From: Actinocrinis sp046724665
Lineage (GTDB): Bacteria; Actinomycetota; Actinomycetes; Streptomycetales; Catenulisporaceae
Length of the DNA: 11,469 bases
Direction of reading: 5' to 3'
Assembly (NCBI GenBank): GCA_046724665.1
Contig: JBKOWZ010000285.1
Coordinates: 1 to 11,469 of the forward strand
In this document: positions 6,878-11,469 of the stretch, piece after piece
Layout of the letters: every line of letters starts with the position of its first letter
Position numbering within the stretch: the first letter of the stretch is position 1
Translations under genes and position numbers: made by a program
The notes under the pieces: generated by a model
Told to the model about the DNA's origin: nothing
The model's database searches: none
The model's input: only the letters and a program-made list of their open reading frames with translations

Positions 6878-7656
6878 GCTTCGAGCGTAAAGGCCGACGG
6901 GGCGTCGCCGCTGCCGCGCTGCGCGACCAGATGCCGGGTGAACAGGAAACCGTCTTCGAACAGCAGGGTGTGCAGGGTGAGCGGCAGCGGCGGATCGAGC
7001 ACCGGGCCCTCGAGGACGCGCTTCGCGTTGCCGGAGAGCAGCTGCGGCGAGACGGTGAGGCACAGTTCGTCGAGGCGGCCCGCGTGCGCCATGGCGGCGA
7101 GCAGGTTCGGGCCGCCTTCGCACAGGATGCGGCCGCGGCCGGTCTCGGCGAGGCGGTCTACCACCGCGGCGAGGTCGGCGCGTCCTGTTCCGGCGATCAT
7201 CACCTCGCCGGCGTCGTGCGCCGCGTCCAGGCGGTCCGGCGGCGCGTCGGCGACCGTGACGGTGATCGTCGGCACCGTCGCCTCGCGGTAGAGCGGCGAG
7301 TCGAAGTCGAGGTCGAGGCTCGCGCTGACCACGGCGAACGCCGCGACCGGTGCCTGGCCCGCCAGCGCGCGGACGTGTGCGAACCGCTCGTGCGGCGCTG
7401 CGGGCCGGCCGTATCCCTCGGTGCGCACCGTGGAGGCGCCGACCAGGATCACGTCGGCCAGGCCGCGCAATGCGCGGAAGATCCTTTTGTCCGCCTCGCC
7501 GGAGAGCCCACCCGACTTGCCGTCGGCCTGCGCCGCGCCGTCCACGGAGGCGACCATGTTCGCCCGCACCCACCGGCGTGCATGGCCCGGATACGCGTAG
7601 ACGACCGTCAGGTCGGGTTCGGCGTCGCGATTCGGCCGGGGAATCAGTTGGCGCAC
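6874..7656 (-). CDS. RibD C-terminal / dihydrofolate-reductase-like pyrimidine reductase family protein
   Basis: 260 residues with the RibD C-terminal (DHFR-like) fold. In riboflavin synthesis this fold reduces the ribosyl side chain of a diaminopyrimidine phosphate with NADPH. Family motifs are NMVASVDGAA (33-42), GASTVRTEGYG (73-83) and LCEGGPNLL (178-186), the last being the usual nucleotide-binding GGP turn. The deaminase half of full RibD is absent and no other rib gene is nearby, so this is probably a paralogue with a different or unknown pyrimidine or pteridine substrate. The start is the GTG at 7656, because VRQLIPRP...YAYP matches the family N terminus; no clear ribosome binding site precedes it, and upstream in-frame codons look non-coding. 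Its stop overlaps the msrB start by 4 bp. Confidence 0.85.
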   Translation of the reverse strand: MRQLIPRPNRDAEPDLTVVYAYPGHARRWVRANMVASVDGAAQADGKSGGLSGEADKRIFRALRGLADVILVGASTVRTEGYGRPAAPHERFAHVRALAGQAPVAAFAVVSASLDLDFDSPLYREATVPTITVTVADAPPDRLDAAHDAGEVMIAGTGRADLAAVVDRLAETGRGRILCEGGPNLLAAMAHAGRLDELCLTVSPQLLSGNAKRVLEGPVLDPPLPLTLHTLLFEDGFLFTRHLVAQRGSGDAPSAFTLEA

Positions 7657-7675
7657 ACGGCCAGCGTCGCACAGC

Positions 7676-7700
7676 CGAGCCGCTGCCGCAGCCCGGCTCG
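7676..7700 (-). promoter_or_regulatory. Inverted repeat upstream of the RibD-like gene
   Basis: CGAGCCGCTGC (7676-7686) and GCAG-CC-CGGCTCG (7688-7700) are complementary over 11 positions with a 2-nt bulge and a 1-nt centre. It lies 20 bp upstream of the proposed GTG start on the minus strand. It could be an operator or a 5'-leader hairpin; nothing in the sequence identifies a binding protein. Confidence 0.35.
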
Positions 7701-7872
7701 ACCGGGCGTGCCACCGGTGAGCTTGCTGACAGGCACCGGGCGGCTTGTCGGGGATCGGTGAATCCCGCACGGCTTTCAGTTGTCCTGGAGATGAACGACG
7801 GTTTGCGCGGATGATGCAGATCTGGTGCTGAGATGGGAGAATCGCGCGCAGACGAATGTACGTACGACGTCT

Positions 7873-7878
7873 GAGGAG
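7873..7878 (+). promoter_or_regulatory. Ribosome binding site that sets the ppk2 start
   Basis: GAGGAG at 7873-7878 sits 7 nt before the ATG at 7886. An earlier in-frame ATG at 7856 lies upstream of this site, so translation most likely begins at 7886. Confidence 0.8.
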
Positions 7879-7885
7879 CGATCAC

Positions 7886-9115
7886 ATGGCGAAGCCCGGT
7901 GGCAAGGCCGGCGGCGAGCGCAAGGGCAGGCGCGCCGAGCGCGAGAAGGGCAAGGCGCGCACCAAGCCGGGCAAGGCGCCGAAGGCGGGGCTGAAGCCGT
8001 CGAAGGCGAAGTCGGACGAGCCGAGGCCGGCCAAGCCGAAGGCGTCCAGGCCGAAGGCGGCTAAGGCCCTGCGGCCCAAGGGCGCTCAGCGGTTGGTTGA
8101 GCGGGTCGCGCAGGAGATCGTCGCCGCGGAGTATGACCGCGCGGTGAAGGGCGTGACCGACCGGCAGCCCGAGCCCGAGACTGAGCCCGAGACTGAGCCC
8201 GAGACTGAGCCCGAACTCGAGACTGGGGCCGAACTCGAGACTGGGGCCGGACCGGAGCCCGAGGCCGGACCCGAGCCCGACGGCGGGTTCAGCGAGCTGC
8301 TGCGGCTGCCTGCCGGTCCGGTGGACCTCGCCGCGTTCGACACGGCCGCGACGCCGGGCATCTCCTCCCGGGAGGAGGCCGAGGCCGCGCTGCCCGGGCT
8401 CGCCGACCGGCTCGACGAGCTCCAGGAGCGTCTCTTCGCCGCCGCGCGCGGCGGGGACAGCACGCGCCGGGTGCTGCTGGTGCTTCAGGGCATGGACACC
8501 TCGGGCAAGGGCGGCACGGTACGGCACGTGGTCGGCCAGCTCGACCCGAACGGCATCCGCGTGTCCGCGTTCAAGGCGCCCACCGAGGAGGAGCGCGCGC
8601 ACGACTTCCTCTGGCGGATCCGCAACGCCCTGCCCGAGGCCGGCGAGATCGGCATCTTCGACCGCTCGCACTACGAGGACGTGCTCATCGCGCGGGTGCA
8701 CAAGCTCGCGCTGCCGATGATCATCGGCAAGCGGTACCAGCTGATCAACAAGTTCGAGCAGGGCCTGGTCGCCAACGGCACGGTGCTGGTCAAGTGCTTC
8801 CTGCACATCTCGCCGCAGGAGCAGCGCGACCGGCTGCTCGCCCGTCTCGACAAGCCGGCGAAGCGCTGGAAGTACAACCCCGCCGACGTCGATGAGCGCG
8901 CGCTGTGGCCCGAATACCAGGAGGCGTACCGGATCGCCCTGGAGCGGTGCTCGTCCGAGGACGCGCCCTGGTACGTCATCCCGGCGGACCGCAAGTGGTA
9001 TCGCAACTACGCGATCACCCGGCTGCTGCTCGAGGCCCTGGAGCGGATCGGCCCGGCCTACCCGCCGGGCGAGTACGACGTCGAGGTCGAGCGCAAGCGG
9101 CTGCTCGCGGGCTGA
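7886..9115 (+). CDS. ppk2: PPK2-family polyphosphate:nucleotide phosphotransferase with charged N-terminal extension
   Basis: 409 residues, roughly 130 longer than a usual single-domain PPK2. The catalytic part covers about 135-409. It has a Walker A loop GMDTSGKGG (202-210), Walker B IGIFDRSHYEDV (255-266) and the lid region RLLARLDKPAKRWKYNPADVD (316-336) with basic residues for polyphosphate. PPK2 enzymes move phosphate between polyphosphate and nucleotides; this one resembles the related PPK2 group acting on AMP/ADP-type substrates, but direction and nucleotide are not determined here. The first 66 residues are Lys/Ala/Pro-rich, like histone H1-type tails (AKPGGKAGG, KASRPKAAKALRPKG). They are followed by a helical stretch (68-92) and then a Glu/Pro/Thr-rich acidic repeat (95-132). 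The start follows a strong GAGGAG. It stands alone and diverges from the RibD-like/msrB pair. Confidence 0.93.
   Translation: MAKPGGKAGGERKGRRAEREKGKARTKPGKAPKAGLKPSKAKSDEPRPAKPKASRPKAAKALRPKGAQRLVERVAQEIVAAEYDRAVKGVTDRQPEPETEPETEPETEPELETGAELETGAGPEPEAGPEPDGGFSELLRLPAGPVDLAAFDTAATPGISSREEAEAALPGLADRLDELQERLFAAARGGDSTRRVLLVLQGMDTSGKGGTVRHVVGQLDPNGIRVSAFKAPTEEERAHDFLWRIRNALPEAGEIGIFDRSHYEDVLIARVHKLALPMIIGKRYQLINKFEQGLVANGTVLVKCFLHISPQEQRDRLLARLDKPAKRWKYNPADVDERALWPEYQEAYRIALERCSSEDAPWYVIPADRKWYRNYAITRLLLEALERIGPAYPPGEYDVEVERKRLLAG
8171..8246 (+). repeat. In-frame tandem repeats in the ppk2 acidic linker
   Basis: GAGCCCGAGACT occurs three times head to tail (8171-8206), followed by a degenerate fourth copy. 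Then an 18-bp unit beginning CCGAACTCGAGACTGGGG occurs twice exactly (8211-8228, 8229-8246). Units are multiples of three, so copy changes keep the frame; they encode EPET and an ELETGA-type acidic spacer. Confidence 0.95.
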
Positions 9116-9155
9116 TCGCGAGAAAAATACGAAGACTGCGCCGAAAAGGTGGGTT

Positions 9156-9176
9156 TGTGCAACTCCGAGTTGCGCA
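9156..9176. promoter_or_regulatory. 21-bp imperfect palindrome upstream of the secreted-protein gene
   Basis: TGTGCAACTC (9156-9165) and GAGTTGCGCA (9167-9176) are reverse complements with one mismatch around a single central base. The symmetry resembles a dimeric-repressor operator, and it lies 46 bp before the downstream start codon. It could instead fold as a 9-bp hairpin (the mismatch becomes U-G) and terminate ppk2, whose stop is 40 bp upstream. Confidence 0.45.
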
Positions 9177-9222
9177 GGTCGTTGCTCCCGGCAGAGACGA
9201 TCCCGCGAACAAGGAGTTCATG

Positions 9223-9537
9223 ATGAACAAGACCCGCCTGGGCATCATCGGGGCCGCGGCGCTGGCCCTCCCGGTTGCCGCCCCCGCCGCCGCGCTGGCC
9301 GACTCGGGGCCGATGGACGACCTGCCGACCTTCACCTCGGTGTGGCAGACCTGGAACGAGGGCGGCGCCCACCTCGGCGGCGGCGCCGCGGAACTGGTCA
9401 GCTCGGCGGTGATCGGCGTGCCCGACCTGGTGCTCAGCCTGCCGGAGTTCCTTGCCGGCCCGGGTACCCCGAAGGACGTGACCTTCTCCGGCTACGACGC
9501 CATCGGGTCGCTGGAGTCAGCGGGCGACATGCACTGA
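9223..9537 (+). CDS. Small secreted protein of unknown function
   Basis: 104 residues beginning with a clear Sec signal peptide: a basic N terminus (MNKTR), a hydrophobic Ala-rich core (7-23) and an ALA-D cleavage site after residue 26. The predicted mature protein is about 78 residues, acidic, with no cysteine and no lipobox. It contains a Gly/Ala-rich stretch (GGAHLGGGAAELV) and a hydrophobic IGVPDLVLSLPEFL segment, so surface association or self-assembly is possible. It does not match the chaplin or rodlin patterns I know, and I do not recognise the family. Two ATGs lie in tandem at 9220 and 9223; the second is preferred because AAGGAG (9211-9216) is then 6 nt away rather than 3. It is followed by a strong hairpin and converges on the chelatase gene. 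Confidence 0.85.
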   Translation: MNKTRLGIIGAAALALPVAAPAAALADSGPMDDLPTFTSVWQTWNEGGAHLGGGAAELVSSAVIGVPDLVLSLPEFLAGPGTPKDVTFSGYDAIGSLESAGDMH

Positions 9538-9545
9538 GGCTTGAG

Positions 9546-9619
9546 GTACGCACGGTCTGCACTGCGTGTCGATGGAAACGGGCCGCTCCTGCGAGGGTGA
9601 GCGGCCCGTTCGTGCGTAC
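9546..9619. terminator. Nested bidirectional hairpin between convergent genes
   Basis: The inner stem AACGGGCCGCTC (9577-9588) pairs perfectly over 12 bp with 9599-9610 around a 10-nt loop. An outer pair, GTACGCACG (9546-9554) with its exact complement at 9611-9619, can close over it. It lies between the stops of the secreted-protein gene (9537) and the chelatase gene (9628), so it likely ends both transcripts. Confidence 0.8.
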
Positions 9620-9627
9620 TGCGAGAA

Positions 9628-10302
9628 TCACGCGGCGACGAGTGCCGGCTCACGCACGGTCGCCTGCGCGTACCGCGCGAGGACGAGGCGTACCAGCTCG
9701 GCTGGCGGCTCGTCGTCGGGCGTGGTCAGCGGTGCGGCGATCGGGACGCCTGCGGCCAGCGCGTCCGCGCGGGCCCGATCGTAAAGCAGCCCGGGCGCGA
9801 GGAAGTAGGCGGCGACCGCGATGCGCTTCGCGCCCTGCTCCCGCAGGTCTCTGATCATGTCGGCCGCTGGTGCCGACGTCGCCGACGCCGTGGCCAGGCG
9901 CAGGTCGGCGTCGGCGCTGTGCACGCCCTGCTCGTTCAGCCGCCGCTCGACGGCGTCCATCAGCAGCGTGTCCGGCCCGAGCGGCGGCGCGACGCGGAGC
10001 GAGACCGGCTGACGCAGCGCACCGCGCGCGCTCTGCGTCACGGCCGGGATGTCGTGGCCGACGTGGTAGCCGTGGTTGAGGAACCACGGCACCACGGCGA
10101 CGTCCTCGGCCCCCGCCGCGGCCAGTCGGGCGAGGGCGGTGGGTACGTCCGGCCCGCACAGGTCGAGGAAGCCCAGCTCCGCCGGCAGGCCCGGGTACGC
10201 GTCGCGGACCGCCCGCAGCAGCACGCGCAGCGCGGCGGCATGCCTCGGGTCGCGCGATCCGTGCGCGATGGCGAGCAGGGCGGGTCTCCTCGGCGTACTC
10301 AC
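9628..10302 (-). CDS. CbiX-type sirohydrochlorin chelatase
   Basis: 224 residues with two related chelatase half-domains. The N-terminal half has AIAHGSRDPRH (11-21) with His14 and VPWFLNHGYHVGHDIP (71-86) with His77, the expected metal/tetrapyrrole ligands. The C-terminal half has AVAAYFLAPGLLYDR (162-176), typical of the two-domain actinobacterial form. The enzyme would insert ferrous iron (or cobalt) into sirohydrochlorin; iron gives siroheme, the cofactor of sulfite and nitrite reductases. It starts at a GTG that overlaps the TGA of the SsuC-like permease (GTGA), so it is translationally linked to a sulfonate transporter. That context favours siroheme for sulfite reductase over cobalamin synthesis. 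Related names are SirB or CbiX; I leave the symbol open. Confidence 0.9.
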   Translation of the reverse strand: MSTPRRPALLAIAHGSRDPRHAAALRVLLRAVRDAYPGLPAELGFLDLCGPDVPTALARLAAAGAEDVAVVPWFLNHGYHVGHDIPAVTQSARGALRQPVSLRVAPPLGPDTLLMDAVERRLNEQGVHSADADLRLATASATSAPAADMIRDLREQGAKRIAVAAYFLAPGLLYDRARADALAAGVPIAAPLTTPDDEPPAELVRLVLARYAQATVREPALVAA

Positions 10303-11330
10303 GCGCGGCTCAGACCCCTGGTGCGCAGCAGCCGGCGTTCGATCGGGGCGAAGAACAGCTGGTTGACCCCGATCCCGATGATCAGGATGATCAGGATCGA
10401 GCCGATGGCCAGCGGCAGGTCCAGGTTGTCCTGGGCGAACTTCATCACCTGGCCGACGCCCGGCCCCAGCTGCGGGGAGACGGCGATCAGCTCGGCGGCC
10501 ATCAGCGAGCGCCAGGAGAAGGCCCAGCCCTGCTTCATCCCGGAGATGTAGCCCGGCAGCGCCGCGGGCAGCAGCACGAAGCGCACCGAGTCCAGGCCCT
10601 TGGCGCCGAGGTTGCGGCCGACCCGCAGATAGATCGGCGGGACCCGGTCGAGCCCGTCGATCAGGCCGATCGCGATCGACGGCACGGCGCCGAGCAGGAC
10701 CACCGTGTAGATGGTGGCCGGGGTCAGGCCGAACCAGATGATGCCGATCGGCACCCAGGCGACCGAGGGCAGGTTCTGCAACCCGGACAGCAGCGGCGCG
10801 ACCGAGTTGCGCAGCGGCCGGACCCGGGCCACCGCGAGTCCGATGACTGTGCCGATGCCCACCGAGACGGTGAAGCCGAGCACGGCCCGGTAGATCGAGT
10901 CCCAGATCGCCGAGCCGATCCGGCTCGGGCCCCACTGCTCGCGTAGCTCGTTCCACACGTCGGCGGGCCCGGGCAGCACGATCGAGCCCGAGTGCACGTG
11001 GCTCCACACCAGTAGGTCCCAGACCAGCAGGATCGCACCGAGCGCGACGACCGGCGGCAGCACCCGCGCCAGCGCGCTGCGCCACCACGGCCGCTGGTTC
11101 CCCGCCCGCACCGTGTCCAGCGCGTCGAGGCCCGCCTCGATCCGGGCGAGCGTCGGTGTCACGACGACGGTGCCCGCGCCGTCGGCCGTGCCCGGATCGG
11201 TGCTCGCGCCGTCGGCCGTGCCCGGATCGGTGCTCGCGCCGTCGGGCGACACGGGTTCGGCCGTCGCCGTGCCGGCGCCCGCGACCTCGTCGGCGGCGTC
11301 CCGATCACGGGCCGCGGTCTCGTTAGCCAT
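10299..11330 (-). CDS. ssuC: SsuC-like ABC transporter permease (sulfonate/nitrate/taurine family)
   Basis: 343 residues, longer than the usual 250-280 because of an N-terminal extension. Residues 1-80 are a low-complexity Ala/Asp/Gly/Thr-rich tail with a duplicated GASTDPGTAD (31-50). The membrane part follows, with about six hydrophobic segments (near 89-109, 149-169, 186-200, 205-225, 268-285 and 305-327). The ATPase-docking EAA loop lies around 237-265 (LGAKGLDSVRFVLLPAALPG). The LPGPADVWNEL start of the periplasmic part is typical of SsuC/TauC/NrtB permeases. Sulfonate is favoured as substrate because the downstream gene makes siroheme chelatase, but nitrate or taurine cannot be excluded. 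Its ATG lies 8 bp inside the end of the SsuB-like gene. Confidence 0.9.
   Translation of the reverse strand: MANETAARDRDAADEVAGAGTATAEPVSPDGASTDPGTADGASTDPGTADGAGTVVVTPTLARIEAGLDALDTVRAGNQRPWWRSALARVLPPVVALGAILLVWDLLVWSHVHSGSIVLPGPADVWNELREQWGPSRIGSAIWDSIYRAVLGFTVSVGIGTVIGLAVARVRPLRNSVAPLLSGLQNLPSVAWVPIGIIWFGLTPATIYTVVLLGAVPSIAIGLIDGLDRVPPIYLRVGRNLGAKGLDSVRFVLLPAALPGYISGMKQGWAFSWRSLMAAELIAVSPQLGPGVGQVMKFAQDNLDLPLAIGSILIILIIGIGVNQLFFAPIERRLLRTRGLSRA
11181..11240. repeat. 30-bp exact tandem duplication in the permease N terminus
   Basis: The 30-bp unit at 11181-11210 is repeated without change at 11211-11240. It encodes GASTDPGTAD twice on the minus strand. The unit is a multiple of three, so copy-number change would keep the frame. 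Confidence 0.97.
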
Positions 11331-11469
11331 GGCGGCTGATCTCCCTGTGCAGCTCGTCGGTGATCTCCACGGCCAGTTCAGCCACGGCGGTGTCCTCGAT
11401 GCGCCGCGGCTGCGGGATGTCCACCCGCCACTCGCGCACGACCCGGCCGGGCCGCGAGGAGAGCAGCAC
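11323..11469 (-). CDS. ssuB: SsuB-like ABC transporter ATPase, C-terminal end (rest outside window)
   Basis: The last 48 residues of a protein entering from the right edge, ending in TAA at 11323. The fragment reads VLLSSRPGRVVREWRVDIPQ at its start, the strand and turn that follow the H-loop in nitrate/sulfonate/taurine ATPases. It then has PRR...EL..EI...LHREI, the usual C-terminal helix. Walker motifs lie beyond the window, so the call rests on this fragment and on the permease gene that overlaps it by 8 bp. It would energise uptake through the SsuC-like permease. Confidence 0.82.
   Translation of the reverse strand: MLLSSRPGRVVREWRVDIPQPRRIEDTAVAELAVEITDELHREISRHG

Larger units (their letters stand above)
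7657..7885. other. Divergent intergenic region (RibD-like gene / ppk2)
   Basis: This 229-bp gap lies between divergently read genes and should hold promoters for both. I looked for TTGAC-type -35 and TANNNT -10 pairs on both strands and found none convincing. Besides the inverted repeat above, it contains an 8-bp palindrome GTACGTAC (7858-7865) shortly before the ppk2 ribosome binding site. No small gene with a ribosome binding site was seen. Confidence 0.5.

Noticed and set aside
7780..7815. TTGTCC and GATGAT as a ppk2 promoter
   Set aside because: The spacing is about 25 bp, too long for a standard sigma-70-type promoter, and both hexamers are poor matches.
6446..8806. A 786-codon open frame on the minus strand spanning msrB, the RibD-like gene and the ppk2 antisense
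   Set aside because: Only its last 143 codons are a real protein (msrB). The rest is an antisense or out-of-frame run that GC-rich codon bias keeps open, with arginine-rich, non-homologous sequence.
9628..11088. A single 486-codon protein joining the chelatase to upstream sequence
   Set aside because: The upstream half is an out-of-frame reading of the permease gene; the chelatase has its own GTG overlapping the permease stop.

Overview
The window is GC-rich throughout, tightly packed and strongly third-position-GC biased. Its gene content is actinobacterial: an HemQ-type coproheme decarboxylase beside a HemY-type oxidase, a fused UreA-UreB subunit, an actinobacterial RibD-C-type reductase, and a sulfonate ABC transporter next to a sirohydrochlorin chelatase. 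A Streptomyces-like or Catenulispora-like filamentous actinomycete is likely; I cannot resolve it further. I see no rRNA, tRNA, CRISPR array, insertion sequence or phage gene. No gene-free gap exceeds about 230 bp.

Layout. (1) 1-1562, plus strand: the C-terminal part of the HemY porphyrinogen oxidase, then hemQ. These are two steps of the coproporphyrin-dependent heme pathway. (2) 1587-5064, minus strand: a tight operon read as ureAB fusion, ureC, agmatine deiminase, with a 4-bp overlap and then a 23-bp gap. It converges on hemQ, with a small GC hairpin between. (3) 5195-6357, minus strand: three small genes, a YjbR/MmcQ-family protein, a cupin and a DUF1059 protein, separated by hairpins. 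(4) 6446-7656, minus strand: a RibD-C/DHFR-like reductase overlapping msrB by 4 bp. (5) 7886-9537, plus strand: a PPK2-family polyphosphate kinase with an unusual charged N-terminal extension, then a small secreted protein of unknown function. (6) 9628-11469, minus strand: a sulfur-assimilation operon with the end of an SsuB-like ATPase, an SsuC-like permease and a CbiX-type chelatase, all overlapping.

The most interesting part is region 2. The urease-like catalytic subunit keeps the nickel ligands, the carbamylated lysine and the catalytic histidine. However, it lacks the flap cysteine and has a shortened, rewritten substrate-pocket loop. No ureD, ureE, ureF or ureG lies in the window. Its operon partner, agmatine deiminase, makes N-carbamoylputrescine (a mono-substituted urea) rather than urea, and the usual N-carbamoylputrescine amidohydrolase (AguB) is not here. 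One testable reading is that this urease relative hydrolyses a substituted urea such as N-carbamoylputrescine. This is inference; only the operon structure and residue changes are visible.

Several operons show ATGA or GTGA stop/start overlaps (ureAB/ureC, ribD-like/msrB, ssuC/cbiX), which suggests translational coupling. Most gene ends carry GC-rich hairpins without T-tracts, as is common in actinobacteria.
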